From an uncultured Prevotella sp. (GTDB taxonomy: Bacteria > Bacteroidota > Bacteroidia > Bacteroidales > Bacteroidaceae), in assembly GCA_905234145.1 (NCBI GenBank), contig CAJOGK010000046.1, positions 1-44,456 on the forward strand: 44,456 nucleotides of DNA, read 5' to 3'. Below, piece by piece: positions 1-9,321 of the stretch (positions are counted from its first letter, which is position 1; the number at the start of each line of letters is the position of its first letter). Under the pieces are notes generated by a model that saw only the letters and a list, made by a program, of their open reading frames with translations, was not told where the DNA came from and ran no database searches. The translations under genes were made by a program, and so were the position numbers.

Positions 1-207
1 CTCCGTGAGAATAAGGAGCTGTTAGATGTGTTTGAAAAGGCATCGATGCACATCAATCCTTACTCTACGTTTTGGGTTCGCGAAACCGTCAGCAAGCTGT
101 ATTTCTTGAAAACCCCGCAATATTTCGATTCGGAAAGAGACACTGTTACTCCCTCAACCGGTGACGACAATGATATACATTATCGCATAACTATTGCATA
201 TTTCTGA
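1..207 (+). CDS. C-terminal fragment of an unidentified protein (5' end outside window)
   Basis: The first forward frame is open from the window edge for 68 codons and stops with TGA at 205-207. I do not recognise the family. The last residues (YRITIAYF) alternate polar and hydrophobic and end in phenylalanine, which is typical of the last strand of outer-membrane beta-barrels, but this is only suggestive. A GC-rich hairpin lies about 30 nt downstream, as expected after a real gene end. The start and most of the protein are outside the window. Confidence 0.5.
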   Translation, partial: LRENKELLDVFEKASMHINPYSTFWVRETVSKLYFLKTPQYFDSERDTVTPSTGDDNDIHYRITIAYF

Positions 208-237
208 TATTATTTCATAATGTCAAACGTTTAAATT

Positions 238-266
238 GGGGCTCGCAACGAGATTGCGAGCCCTTT
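238..266. terminator. Hairpin between two convergent genes
   Basis: A perfect 10-bp stem pairs 238-247 (GGGCTCGCAA) with 254-263 (TTGCGAGCCC) around a 6-nt loop. It follows the partial gene ending at 207 and faces the channel gene ending at 384 on the other strand. The T-run is poor (only TTT on the plus side), so it is a probable but weak intrinsic terminator that may serve both sides. The remaining sequence up to 383 is G-rich on the plus strand with no other recognisable feature. Confidence 0.55.
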
Positions 267-383
267 GAGTGCAATGGTCGTGTTGTAGGTAGGAGTGTGG
301 TAGATGGCAGGAAAATGGAAGGTAGGTGTATGTTGTTTGTCTTTAATTGTTTTGAGCAATCGGTAGATTACGCAAATTCGTAG

Positions 384-1199
384 TTACAACTTTTCACCGC
401 AGTGCGAGCAATAGCGGTCGGTTTTTCGAACCTTATCGCCACAACGTGGGCAGCGTCCGTCTTTAGGCTTCTCTTTCGTCTCGTCGATAATGGTAGCGGT
501 AACAATGCCAGTGGGTACGGCAATGATAGTATAACCCAGCAACATAACGAATGCCGAGAGCAAACGTCCGATGGCGGTAACGGGCGTAATGTCGCCATAA
601 CCTACGGTGGTCATCGTTACAATCGCCCAATAAACGGATGTGGCCAAGTCGGTGAATTCCGTGTCGGGATTGCCGCTCTCCACCATATACATCAGCGTGC
701 CCAGACAGGTAACCAATATCAGGACAAACAGGAAATAAACCGATATCTTATTGATACTCTTCTTGAGCGAGTTCATCAGAATGTAGCCCTCATTGATTAA
801 CGAGAACAACTTGAGGATACGGAAGATACGGATGAACCGGAACGTACGGAACACAAGCATATACCGCGCGTTGGGCAGGAAATAAGAGAGGTAAGGCGGC
901 AATGTGGCCAGAAGGTCGATTACACCGAAGAAACTCAGCACATAGTCTTTAGGACGCGGCGAGCAGTAGACACGGGCAATATACTCAACGGTAAAGAATA
1001 CGGTAAGCAGATATTCCAATATCTCCAGTACGAGTTTGTAAGTACCGGCCACGGATGGAATTGTCTCAATAAAGGATATAAAAATGCTTAGCGAGATCAC
1101 AACCATTAAAACGATATCGAAGGTACGTCCTCTGGGAGTGTCTGATTCAAACAAGATTTTATATAGCTCTTCTTTCTCAAGCCACGCAGGTTTCTTCAT
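384..1199 (-). CDS. Voltage-gated potassium channel family protein with C-terminal zinc ribbon
   Basis: This 271-aa inner-membrane protein has the six-segment plan of voltage-gated K+ channels. S1 is at about 28-45, S2 58-75, S3 85-102, and S4 112-132 carries arginines at regular spacing (R112, R118, R121, R124, R127). S5 is at 152-172, the pore loop carries the selectivity filter TMTTVGYGD (195-203), and S6 is at 212-237. The short cytosolic tail ends in a four-cysteine zinc ribbon, with CPRC at 250-253 and CSHC at 264-267. I infer K+-selective conduction, with the ribbon as a metal- or redox-responsive or assembly module. No TAnnTTTG promoter is visible directly upstream. A galE terminator lies there instead, so expression may depend on read-through or an unseen promoter. 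Confidence 0.88.
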   Translation of the reverse strand: MKKPAWLEKEELYKILFESDTPRGRTFDIVLMVVISLSIFISFIETIPSVAGTYKLVLEILEYLLTVFFTVEYIARVYCSPRPKDYVLSFFGVIDLLATLPPYLSYFLPNARYMLVFRTFRFIRIFRILKLFSLINEGYILMNSLKKSINKISVYFLFVLILVTCLGTLMYMVESGNPDTEFTDLATSVYWAIVTMTTVGYGDITPVTAIGRLLSAFVMLLGYTIIAVPTGIVTATIIDETKEKPKDGRCPRCGDKVRKTDRYCSHCGEKL

Positions 1200-1221
1200 A
1201 AGCTGTTATGATTAAGAAATA

Positions 1222-1248
1222 AAAAGCTCCTCAAGCCGAGGAGCTTTT
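1222..1248 (-). terminator. Intrinsic terminator of galE
   Basis: An 11-bp stem pairs 1222-1232 with 1238-1248 around a 5-nt loop. On the minus strand it is followed by a run of five T. It sits 7 nt past the galE stop and 23 nt before the channel start. Confidence 0.85.
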
Positions 1249-1254
1249 ATATGA

Positions 1255-2295
1255 TTACTGGATACCGTCTTTGCGGAGCTTTTCCTGCCAGCGCCAAGCA
1301 CTCTTCAGTACCTCGTCGGTAGGTGTGTCGGCCTTCCAGCCAAGAACCTTGTTAGCTTTGTCGACATTGCCCCAAACCTGCTCGATATCGCCCTCGCGGC
1401 GGGGTGCAAATTCCCAGTTTACCTTTACACCAGTAGCCTTCTCGAAACCCTCAACTACCTCGAGGGTAGAGAGCCCCTTACCTGTACCGATATTGAATAC
1501 CTCTACGGCGTCGGTCTCAGGCTTATCGAGCACACGCTCCATCGCCTTTACGTGGGCCTTTGCCAAGTCTACTACATAGATATAGTCGCGAATACAGGTC
1601 TTATCGGGCGTATTGTAGTCGTGGCCGAAAATTTTCAGCTGCTTGCGAATACCCATGGCGGTCTGGGTAACGAAAGGAATAAGGTTCATGGGCACGCCGT
1701 TAGGCAGTTCGCCGATGAGTGCCGAGGGGTGGGCTCCGATAGGATTAAAGTAGCGCAGGATAATGCTCTTGATAGGCGCGCCAGAGTGGATATAATCCTG
1801 GATAATCTCCTCGTTGATCTGCTTGGTGTTGCCGTAAGGACTCATGGCCTTCTGGATAGGTGCATCCTCGGTAACGGGCAGATGCTCTTGTGAGGGCTGG
1901 CCGTAAACGGTGCAGCTGGAAGAGAAGATGATACCCTTTACATCGTACTTAGGCATAAGCTCCAGCAGATTGATAAGGCTGGTAAGATTGTTACGATAGT
2001 AGAGTAGGGGCTTCTCTACACTCTCACCCACAGCCTTAGAGGCGGCAAAGTGGATAATACCCTCAATCTTAGGGTACTTCTTGAACACACCCTCGAGGGC
2101 CTCGAAGTCGCAGCAGTCTACCTTTTCGAAGGCTGGACGAATGCCTGTGATCTTCTCGATACCATCGACTACATTTGCATTAGAATTCGACAGGTTGTCG
2201 ATAATCACTACCTCATAGCCTGCTTCTTGCAGCTCAACAGTAGTATGGCTTCCGATAAAGCCGGTACCACCAGTTACCAAAATTGTTTGTTTCAT
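1255..2295 (-). CDS. galE: UDP-glucose 4-epimerase GalE
   Basis: This 346-aa extended short-chain dehydrogenase interconverts UDP-glucose and UDP-galactose (Leloir pathway, surface polysaccharide precursors) using tightly bound NAD+. The NAD-binding glycine motif GGTGFIGS is at 9-16. The catalytic set is visible as the SSS segment at 125-127 plus Tyr154 and Lys158 in SPYGNTK. The substrate-binding half follows (NPIGAHPSALIGE). Length is standard for bacterial GalE (~340 aa). The gene has its own promoter box 36 nt upstream of the ATG and a strong terminator after the stop, so it looks monocistronic. Confidence 0.95.
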   Translation of the reverse strand: MKQTILVTGGTGFIGSHTTVELQEAGYEVVIIDNLSNSNANVVDGIEKITGIRPAFEKVDCCDFEALEGVFKKYPKIEGIIHFAASKAVGESVEKPLLYYRNNLTSLINLLELMPKYDVKGIIFSSSCTVYGQPSQEHLPVTEDAPIQKAMSPYGNTKQINEEIIQDYIHSGAPIKSIILRYFNPIGAHPSALIGELPNGVPMNLIPFVTQTAMGIRKQLKIFGHDYNTPDKTCIRDYIYVVDLAKAHVKAMERVLDKPETDAVEVFNIGTGKGLSTLEVVEGFEKATGVKVNWEFAPRREGDIEQVWGNVDKANKVLGWKADTPTDEVLKSAWRWQEKLRKDGIQ

Positions 2296-2330
2296 ATTCG
2301 TATGTAGTATAAATTATAATTCTGAGATTG

Positions 2331-2361
2331 CAAAGATAGGAAAAATAAGCGATATGAACAA
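2331..2361 (-). promoter_or_regulatory. Bacteroidota-type promoter of galE
   Basis: On the minus strand TATCTTTG (complement at 2331-2338) matches the TAnnTTTG -7 box, and TTG (complement 2359-2361) lies 20 nt upstream as the -33 element. The predicted start is about 2325, giving a leader of roughly 30 nt before the galE ATG at 2295. Confidence 0.75.
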
Positions 2362-2385
2362 GAAATTTATAGAAAAATCTCGTTT

Positions 2386-3219
2386 TTAGAGTTTAATCAG
2401 CGTCTTGAATGTGCCTGGTGCATCGAACTCGTCGAGGCTGACGGGCGAACGGAATAGTCCGAATAGCGACGAACCTGAGCCCGACATGGCGGCATACGTG
2501 GCACCCAAATCATAGAGGCGCTGCTTGATGGCGGCTATCTCTGGATGGAGGGCAAACACACTGCGCTCGAAATCGTTGGTTAGTTCATCGCGCCAGGTTT
2601 CCACGGGCTGCATCACGATGTCACGACAGTTCTTCGGTGGGTGTTGCGGCATAATCAACGAGAAGGCCTCTTTGGTAGGTACGGGAATATCAGGGCGCAC
2701 CACAGCAAGATACCAGCTGGAGAGATCGAGCTCGACAGGTTGCAACTTCTCGCCAATGCCCTCGGCATAGCAGGGTTTATTGAGGATGAAGAAGGCGCAA
2801 TCGGCTCCCAGACGGGCAGCATACGCGATCATCTGTTCATCGGAGAGGCCTAATTGGAACTGACGATTGAGCAGGGTAATCATAAAGCCGCAATCGCTAG
2901 AGCCGCCACCCATACCGGCTTGGGTTGGTATACCTTTATATAAATGTGCGTGCACGCGAGGCAACTGTGGGAAATCGGCCTTGAGCTGATTATAAGCTCT
3001 TACCACAAGGTTACGCTGTTCGTCGCCCTCGATGTGGAGATTGGTTACTTTGAGATCGCAATCTACAGGGCTGGGGAACTGCTCGTCCATGGGGAATACC
3101 TCGAGGGCATCGCAAATAGGGACGGGATAGAACACGGTTTCAAGGTTGTGGTAACCGTCGGGGCGACGCTCTACGACGTTGAGACCAAGATTGATTTTAG
3201 CTATTGGAAATGTTATCAT
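2386..3219 (-). CDS. ispE: 4-diphosphocytidyl-2-C-methyl-D-erythritol kinase IspE
   Basis: This 277-aa GHMP kinase phosphorylates the 2-hydroxyl of CDP-methylerythritol in the cytosolic MEP isoprenoid pathway. The family signatures are present: N-terminal AKINLGL with Lys8, the glycine-rich ATP loop IPTQAGMGGGSSD (97-109), and Asp140 in LGADCAFF at the catalytic base position. A C-terminal GHMP motif (SGSGSSLFG) is also seen. Its ATG overlaps the helicase stop by 4 nt (ATGA), so it is probably translated by coupling as the last gene of the lon-tgt-lptG-helicase-ispE operon. No clear terminator follows before the galE promoter. Confidence 0.94.
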   Translation of the reverse strand: MITFPIAKINLGLNVVERRPDGYHNLETVFYPVPICDALEVFPMDEQFPSPVDCDLKVTNLHIEGDEQRNLVVRAYNQLKADFPQLPRVHAHLYKGIPTQAGMGGGSSDCGFMITLLNRQFQLGLSDEQMIAYAARLGADCAFFILNKPCYAEGIGEKLQPVELDLSSWYLAVVRPDIPVPTKEAFSLIMPQHPPKNCRDIVMQPVETWRDELTNDFERSVFALHPEIAAIKQRLYDLGATYAAMSGSGSSLFGLFRSPVSLDEFDAPGTFKTLIKL

Positions 3220-4466
3220 TGTTTTTGGGAACTTTTGCGGTGATTGTTCTTGCCATTGCCTTTGGAGTGCCAGCGGCCATGGCGGCGGGTATTGGAACGT
3301 TTCTTTTCGCGCTTGGTGTATTCGGGTGTCTCGCCCAAGCCCTCGGGCAGAGGTATCTTCTCAACCTCCTTGCCCAGGAAGTGCTCTATCTGCTGGAAGC
3401 GGTAGATGTCGGTATCGCTAATAAAAGTGATAGCCAAGCCATCTCGATCGGCACGGGCCGTACGACCTATACGATGCACATAATCCTCGGCATCGTGGGG
3501 CACATCGAAATTGATAACGGTACGGATGTCGTCGATATCAATACCTCGCGCCACGATATCGGTAGCTACAAGCACATCGACCTTGCCTGCCTTGAAGCGA
3601 TACATCACCTCATCGCGCTCTTGCTGCGACAGGTCGCTATGCATCTGGTCGCAATTGATGTGCATCGACTTGAGCGAACGGGTAATCTCTTTGACGCGCT
3701 CCTTCTTACCAGAGAAGATGATGACGCGCTGAAGGTCGCCCTGCTTGAAGATATGGTTGATAATCTTGAGCTTCTGAGGGTCGTAGCACACGTAGGCACT
3801 CTGATGAATCTTCTCGGCTGGTTTCGACACAGCGATTTTTACCTCGACAGGATTATGGAGCAGATTAACGGCCAGCTCGCGGATTTTGGTTGGCATCGTA
3901 GCTGAGAACATGATGCGCTGACAATGGGCAGGCAATTGCTGGACGATACTCATGATATCCTCGATAAAGCCCATGTCGAGCATACGATCTGCTTCGTCGA
4001 GAACGAAGAACGAACAGCGCGAGAGATCAAGATTACCCACCTTTAGGTGGCTGAGCAGTCGGCCAGGAGTAGCAATGAGCACATCGGCGCCAAGACGAAT
4101 GCCACGCAATTCCTGTTCGTAGCGACCACCATCATTACCGCCATAAACAGCTACCGACGATACACCGTCGAGGTAATAGCCAAAGCCCTGCATGGCCTGG
4201 TCGATCTGTTGGGCGAGTTCGCGGGTAGGCGACATGATGATGCAGTTGATGGCATCCTTGGGGTAGTCGCCATCGTCGAGCTGTGAGAGGATGGGCAGGA
4301 GGTAGGCTGCGGTCTTGCCCGTACCCGTCTGGGCCACACCCAGCACATCATAGCCATCGAGAATCTCGGGAATACAACGTTCTTGGATAGGTGTCATATC
4401 GTCGAAACGCATATCGTAGAGCGCATCGAGGATATTATCATTGAGATATGTTTCTTCAAATTTCAT
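3216..4466 (-). CDS. DEAD-box ATP-dependent RNA helicase (RhlE/SrmB-like)
   Basis: The 416-aa protein has two RecA-like domains. Visible motifs are the Q motif (TPIQERCIP, 25-33), motif I AQTGTGKT (45-52), Ia PTRELAQQ, DEAD at 157-160, SAT at 188-190, and motif VI HRIGRTAR (331-338). A basic tail from ~384 rich in K, R and H probably binds RNA. The family unwinds short RNA duplexes in ribosome assembly or mRNA decay. The exact subfamily cannot be fixed by eye, and RhlE-like is my best guess. Its start shares one base with the lptG stop (TAATG) and its stop overlaps ispE, so it is embedded in an operon. Confidence 0.92.
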   Translation of the reverse strand: MKFEETYLNDNILDALYDMRFDDMTPIQERCIPEILDGYDVLGVAQTGTGKTAAYLLPILSQLDDGDYPKDAINCIIMSPTRELAQQIDQAMQGFGYYLDGVSSVAVYGGNDGGRYEQELRGIRLGADVLIATPGRLLSHLKVGNLDLSRCSFFVLDEADRMLDMGFIEDIMSIVQQLPAHCQRIMFSATMPTKIRELAVNLLHNPVEVKIAVSKPAEKIHQSAYVCYDPQKLKIINHIFKQGDLQRVIIFSGKKERVKEITRSLKSMHINCDQMHSDLSQQERDEVMYRFKAGKVDVLVATDIVARGIDIDDIRTVINFDVPHDAEDYVHRIGRTARADRDGLAITFISDTDIYRFQQIEHFLGKEVEKIPLPEGLGETPEYTKREKKRSNTRRHGRWHSKGNGKNNHRKSSQKQ

Positions 4467-5572
4467 TAATTAGGAGCTTGTCGATAACAGAAGTAGGCAA
4501 TAACCGCATAGATAAGATTAGGCAACCAGGCTGCCAAGAGTGCAGGCGTGCCGGCATTGATGGCAAACGTGGCGCTGACAGTTTGCAACAAGATATAAGA
4601 GAACGAGAGCGCCAAACCGATACCCAGGTAAAGACCCATGCCGCCCTTGCGTTTGCGGCTGGAAAGCGATACGCCAATGAGGGTGAGGATAAACGAGGCG
4701 AAAGAAGTGGCTATGCGCTTATGGTACTCCACCTCGTACTGAACCACATTAACCGATCCGCGCTCTACCTGCTTAGAGATGTAATCGTTGAGCTCGGAAG
4801 AGGTTAGCGTTTCTTGCTGACCATAGTTGAAAATCAAGTCCATGGGCTCCATCATAATCAACGTGTCGAGCGTCTCGCCAGACTTAATCTCCTCGCGTAA
4901 GCCCTTCAGCGTACGAATCTTATAATTCTGCACCTTCCAGTGATAGCGGCTTTCACTGATTGAGTCATAGCGGATGACAGGAGCCGTCATGTGGCTAACC
5001 AACTTCTTATTCTCGAACTTATCGAGCGAGAAGCCATAGCCCGTTTTAGAGGGGTCATCGTATTGTTGCAGATAAGCGATAGTGCCTGGCGCCACCATCA
5101 ACTGGACATTAACGGCAGAGTTGACGCGATCCTTATTCTTATACTTCACCTCGAAATCCTGACGCACCACATTGCCATGAGGAATGACATAGGCACCCAG
5201 ATAGAAATTAACTACCGCAATAAGGGCGGCAGAAATCATATAGGGGCGCAAGAGGCGCTTAAAGCTGACACCAGCTGCCAACATGGCAATAATCTCGCTG
5301 TTGCCCGCCATCTTGGAGGTGAAGAAGATAACCGCGATAAACACAAACAGTGGGGAGAATAGGTTAGAGAAATAAGGCACGAAGTTGGCATAGTAATCAA
5401 ACACGATGGCCTTGAGCGGCGCACCATAGGTTGAGAATTTGGCCAGATTCTCGTTGATATCGAAGACGATAGAGATAGAGATGATCAGGATAATCGAATA
5501 GATATAGGTACCAATAAACTTGGTGATAATATATCGGTCGAGTCTTGATATGTATTTGAAGAAATCCTTCAT
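4466..5572 (-). CDS. lptG: LptF/LptG family LPS-export permease
   Basis: This 368-aa protein belongs to the YjgP/YjgQ family, the inner-membrane permeases of the LptB2FG ABC transporter that extracts LPS for transport to the outer membrane. Three hydrophobic segments lie in the first ~125 residues and three in the last ~80 (from ~290), flanking a beta-rich periplasmic region at ~130-285 that matches the jellyroll of LptF/G. An LptG rather than LptF assignment is tentative. The gene lies 10 nt after tgt and overlaps the helicase start. An LptF partner and LptB are not in the window. Confidence 0.87.
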   Translation of the reverse strand: MKDFFKYISRLDRYIITKFIGTYIYSIILIISISIVFDINENLAKFSTYGAPLKAIVFDYYANFVPYFSNLFSPLFVFIAVIFFTSKMAGNSEIIAMLAAGVSFKRLLRPYMISAALIAVVNFYLGAYVIPHGNVVRQDFEVKYKNKDRVNSAVNVQLMVAPGTIAYLQQYDDPSKTGYGFSLDKFENKKLVSHMTAPVIRYDSISESRYHWKVQNYKIRTLKGLREEIKSGETLDTLIMMEPMDLIFNYGQQETLTSSELNDYISKQVERGSVNVVQYEVEYHKRIATSFASFILTLIGVSLSSRKRKGGMGLYLGIGLALSFSYILLQTVSATFAINAGTPALLAAWLPNLIYAVIAYFCYRQAPN

Positions 5573-5582
5573 GCGGCTATGT

Positions 5583-6725
5583 TTATCTTCTTTGTCCTAA
5601 TTGATCTATAATGCTACGTTTCCACTGAGAGAAGTCACCTGCTACAATATGCTGACGGGCATCGGTAACCAAGCGCAGATAGAAGGCGAGATTGTGGATA
5701 GACGCAATCTGCATGGCCAGCAACTCCTGGGCTTTAAAGAGGTGGTGGAGATAGGCCTTGGAATGAATACGGTCGATACCGCAACCGTCGGGATCGATGG
5801 GCGAAAAGTCGTCTTCCCACTTCTTATTACGCATGTTCATCGTTCCTTCGTAGGTAAAGAGCATGGCGTTGCGGCCATTACGGGTAGGCATGACGCAATC
5901 GAACATATCGACACCACGCTCGATGGCCTCGAGGATATTCTGAGGCGTGCCCACACCCATCAGATAGCGGGGACGATCCTTGGGCAGGATATCGTTTACC
6001 ACCTCGATCATCTCGTACATCACCTCGGTAGGCTCGCCTACAGCCAGACCACCGATAGAGGCACCGCCACCATCATTAAGCTGACCCAGCACATCGCAGA
6101 CATGCTTGGCAGCATCTTGGCGCAAATCCTTATAAGTACAGCCTTGTACGATAGGAAACAGCGTCTGCTTATAGCCATAAAGTGGCCCGGTTTCATTGAA
6201 TCGCTTGACACAACGGTTAAGCCATCGCTGGGTTAGACGGAGGCTCTTTTCGGCATACTGGTAATCGCTCTGTCCGGGAGGGCACTCGTCGAAAGCCATC
6301 ATGATATCGGCACCAATCACACGCTCAGTATCCATCACATTCTCAGGGGTGAAGATATGGCGCGAGCCGTCGATATGGCTCTGGAACTCGCAGCCCTCTT
6401 CACGGAGCTTACGGATGCCTGTGAGCGAGAATACCTGGAAACCGCCAGAATCGGTAAGGATAGGGCGATCCCAGGTGTTGAACTTATGCAGACCACCAGC
6501 CTTGCGTAAAATGTTGAGACCTGGGCGAAGGTAGAGGTGATAGGTATTGCCGAGGATGATTTGTGCCTTAACCTGCTCGCGCAGTTCGCTGAAATGCACA
6601 CCCTTTACGCTACCCACTGTGCCTACTGGCATAAAAATGGGCGTTAAAATCTGTCCGTGGTCGGTAGTTATCAATCCAGCACGGGCATTGCTTGAGGGGT
6701 CGTTATGTTGTACTTCGAATGTCAC
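5583..6725 (-). CDS. tgt: tRNA-guanine transglycosylase Tgt
   Basis: This 380-aa TIM-barrel enzyme exchanges guanine-34 of GUN-anticodon tRNAs for the queuosine precursor preQ1. Motifs are DSGGFQVFS (92-100, with the catalytic Asp92), GGLAVGE (225-231) and the nucleophile Asp276 in FDCVMPTR. The start used is a GTG at 6723-6725, because no in-frame ATG is near and MTFEVQ aligns with the usual family start. The C-terminal zinc site, usually CxCxxC plus His, is degenerate: only Cys315 and His344 remain and the other two positions are aspartates. It sits 20 nt after lon and 10 nt before lptG. Confidence 0.93.
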   Translation of the reverse strand: MTFEVQHNDPSSNARAGLITTDHGQILTPIFMPVGTVGSVKGVHFSELREQVKAQIILGNTYHLYLRPGLNILRKAGGLHKFNTWDRPILTDSGGFQVFSLTGIRKLREEGCEFQSHIDGSRHIFTPENVMDTERVIGADIMMAFDECPPGQSDYQYAEKSLRLTQRWLNRCVKRFNETGPLYGYKQTLFPIVQGCTYKDLRQDAAKHVCDVLGQLNDGGGASIGGLAVGEPTEVMYEMIEVVNDILPKDRPRYLMGVGTPQNILEAIERGVDMFDCVMPTRNGRNAMLFTYEGTMNMRNKKWEDDFSPIDPDGCGIDRIHSKAYLHHLFKAQELLAMQIASIHNLAFYLRLVTDARQHIVAGDFSQWKRSIIDQLGQRR

Positions 6726-6745
6726 TAGATTTACAATTTTCTTAT

Positions 6746-9208
6746 TTAAGATTTACTATCTTTCTCCTTTTCGTCTTCGGGTATGGTGAAGTCGAGGGGG
6801 TGTTTTACAATCTCGTCGGTAAGGGCGAAATTCCATACATCTTGTACATTCTCTACATAATGGAAAGTAACTCCCTTGAGGTACATATCGGGTATTTCAA
6901 GTATATCCTTCTCGTTTTCCTGACACATCACGATATCAGTGATACCAGCACGCTTGGCGGCGAGGATTTTCTCCTTGATACCACCTACGGGGAGAACTTT
7001 TCCACGCAGAGTAATCTCGCCCGTCATCGCTGTATTCTTACGAACCTTGCGCTGGGTGAGAGCAGAGGCGATAGAGGTGGCGATTGTAATACCTGCAGAG
7101 GGGCCATCCTTAGGCGTGGCTCCCTCGGGAACATGAATATGGATATTCCAATTATCGAAGATGCGGTAATCTATATTCAGCGTTTCGGCATGGGCTTTCA
7201 CGTATTCGAGGGCAAGGATAGCTGACTCTTTCATCACATCGCCCAGATTTCCTGTAAGGGTAAGCTTAGAACCTTTGCCCTTAGAGAGTGACGTTTCGAT
7301 AAAGAGAATCTCACCACCTACGGAAGTCCAAGCCAGACCCGTAACGACACCTGCATAGTCGTTGCCCTGATAAATATCGCGATAGAATGGCGGTTTTCCG
7401 AGCAGATCTTCTATCTCTGCCGGGGTAATCTTCTTATAGTCGATGGTATCGTCCATCTGGCGCTTGAAAGCTATCTTGCGTAGTGCCTTGTTAATCTGCT
7501 TTTCGAGTTGACGCACACCACTCTCACGGGTATAACGCTCGATAATCATTTCGATGGCAGCCTTGTTGAATGTAGGCTTCAAACCTTTTGCATTCTGACC
7601 TGTATTGTCGAGCTCACGAGGTATCAAGTGACGCTTTGCAATTTCTATCTTTTCCTCTGTAATATAGCCACTTACCTCGATAATTTCCATACGATCGAGT
7701 AGGGGACGTGGGATGGTAGAGAGGTTGTTGGCCGTGGCAATGAACAATACCTTAGAAAGATCGTAATCTACATCGAGGTAATTGTCGTGGAAGGCGTTGT
7801 TCTGCTCAGGGTCGAGTACTTCGAGCAGGGCAGAGGCAGGGTCGCCATTATGGGTCATCTGCGTGATCTTATCGATTTCATCGAGAATGAATACGGGGTT
7901 GCTGGAACCAGCCTTCTGGATAGACTTGATAATACGTCCAGGCATCGCTCCGATATAGGTACGGCGATGTCCGCGAATCTCAGCCTCGTCGTGGAGTCCA
8001 CCCAGCGATACACGTACATACTTACGCTTCATGGCAGAAGCAATAGACTTACCCAAAGATGTTTTACCCACACCTGGAGGGCCATATAGACAGATGATAG
8101 GCGATTTCAGGTCGCCACGCAATGCCAGAACAGCCATGTGCTCAAGAATGCGCTCTTTTACTTTCTCCATGCCGTAGTGATCCTGGTCGAGAATCTTCTG
8201 AGCACGCTTCAGGTCGAGATCATCTTCAGTATATTCGCCCCAAGGCAATCCAACGAACGTCTGCAGATAAGTAAGTTGTACATTAAACTCAGGACTCTGA
8301 GGATTCAGATTGTCGAGTTTATCGGCTTCTTTATAAAAGGTGCGCTCGATATCGAGGGGCCAAATCTTGTTAGAGGCCTTACGCAACAATTCGCGCTTTT
8401 CGTTCGATTCGCCATTGCCCATCTCGGCCTGCATGTTCTTAATCTGTTGCTGCAGGAAGTAGTTTCGCTGCTGCTCGTCGATATCCTCACGGGTTTTGTT
8501 ACGGATATCAGCTTTCAGATTCTGCAGATTGATTTCGCGATTCAGCACCTTGAGCACCATGAAGAGGCGTTCCTTCAAGGATTCTGCCATCAACAACTTC
8601 ATTTTCTCTTTTAGTGGGAAAGGCATATTGGAGCAGACAAAGCTGAGGGCCATGAAATCATTAGAGATATTCTTGATGGCATACGTAGCCTCGTCAGGAA
8701 TCTCATCGCTGATGTTGATATACTCGTTGACCTGCGTACGCAAATCATCCATCGCCGTTTTAAACTCACGGTCTTTGCGCTCGGGTTCTATCTCAGGAAT
8801 AGGCTCCGTTTCGCCTTCCAAATATGGTTTGGTGCTGATAATCCGCTTTAATCTGACACGACCCAGGCCCTGCACGATGGTTGTAATATTGCCATTGGGC
8901 AGCGTGAGGAGTTTCATAACTTTCGCATAGACGCCATACTCATAGAGGTCTTCCTGTTGAGGATCGTCGATATCAGGATCGCGTTGTGGAATCACACATA
9001 TAATAGTACCTTGTTTCTCGGCTTTCTGGACCAACGTCTTACTGGAAGAGCGGCCAATTAAAATGGGGCTGACAACACCCGGAAAGAGCACCAGATTACG
9101 CACAGGCAGTACTGGTGCCGTATCTGGTTGCTGATTATCGAATAAATCTTTGATATCGCCATCGATATCAGCAATCATTTGAAATGATGTATTCTTATCA
9201 ATTTTCAT
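6746..9208 (-). CDS. lon: ATP-dependent protease Lon
   Basis: An 820-aa cytosolic AAA+ protease that degrades misfolded and regulatory proteins. The N-terminal LON substrate domain covers ~33-225, followed by a coiled linker. Walker A GPPGVGKT is at 376-383 and Walker B VFILDEID at 439-446. The Ser-Lys catalytic dyad is Ser704 (PKDGPSAG) and Lys746 (GGIKEK). The frame is open 19 codons further upstream, but that upstream Met lies ahead of the TAACTTTG promoter box, so I chose the MKIDKN start at 9208, which also matches family length. It is the first gene of the lon-tgt-lptG-helicase-ispE operon. Confidence 0.95.
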   Translation of the reverse strand: MKIDKNTSFQMIADIDGDIKDLFDNQQPDTAPVLPVRNLVLFPGVVSPILIGRSSSKTLVQKAEKQGTIICVIPQRDPDIDDPQQEDLYEYGVYAKVMKLLTLPNGNITTIVQGLGRVRLKRIISTKPYLEGETEPIPEIEPERKDREFKTAMDDLRTQVNEYINISDEIPDEATYAIKNISNDFMALSFVCSNMPFPLKEKMKLLMAESLKERLFMVLKVLNREINLQNLKADIRNKTREDIDEQQRNYFLQQQIKNMQAEMGNGESNEKRELLRKASNKIWPLDIERTFYKEADKLDNLNPQSPEFNVQLTYLQTFVGLPWGEYTEDDLDLKRAQKILDQDHYGMEKVKERILEHMAVLALRGDLKSPIICLYGPPGVGKTSLGKSIASAMKRKYVRVSLGGLHDEAEIRGHRRTYIGAMPGRIIKSIQKAGSSNPVFILDEIDKITQMTHNGDPASALLEVLDPEQNNAFHDNYLDVDYDLSKVLFIATANNLSTIPRPLLDRMEIIEVSGYITEEKIEIAKRHLIPRELDNTGQNAKGLKPTFNKAAIEMIIERYTRESGVRQLEKQINKALRKIAFKRQMDDTIDYKKITPAEIEDLLGKPPFYRDIYQGNDYAGVVTGLAWTSVGGEILFIETSLSKGKGSKLTLTGNLGDVMKESAILALEYVKAHAETLNIDYRIFDNWNIHIHVPEGATPKDGPSAGITIATSIASALTQRKVRKNTAMTGEITLRGKVLPVGGIKEKILAAKRAGITDIVMCQENEKDILEIPDMYLKGVTFHYVENVQDVWNFALTDEIVKHPLDFTIPEDEKEKDSKS

Positions 9209-9243
9209 ATTACTAATTCGTCTTTCTTTTTGCAAATTGGCTG

Positions 9244-9251
9244 CAAAGTTA
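9244..9251 (-). promoter_or_regulatory. -7 box of the lon operon
   Basis: TAACTTTG on the minus strand fits TAnnTTTG. A start near 9238 gives a leader of about 30 nt to the lon ATG at 9208. I see no convincing -33 TTG at the usual distance. Confidence 0.6.
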
Positions 9252-9305
9252 CTAATAAATCTCAAGAAAGTGGCAGGATAAGGCTAAGAATTAACAATTT
9301 ATTAG

Positions 9306-9313
9306 TATCTTTG
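9306..9313 (+). promoter_or_regulatory. -7 box directly upstream of the tRNA methyltransferase gene
   Basis: TATCTTTG ends only 8 nt before the ATG at 9322, so the transcript should start at or within a few bases of the start codon. No clear -33 element is visible. The lon -7 box lies 55 nt away on the other strand, making this a compact divergent promoter region. Confidence 0.6.
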
Positions 9314-9321
9314 CACCGAAA

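Noticed and set aside
264..383. Small RNA in the G-rich intergenic stretch before the channel gene
   Set aside because: No promoter box and no stable secondary structure beyond the terminator hairpin were visible.
9209..9265. Lon starting 19 codons upstream at the MRFISN methionine
   Set aside because: This Met lies upstream of the TAACTTTG promoter box, and the extra residues do not resemble Lon. MKIDKN fits family length.
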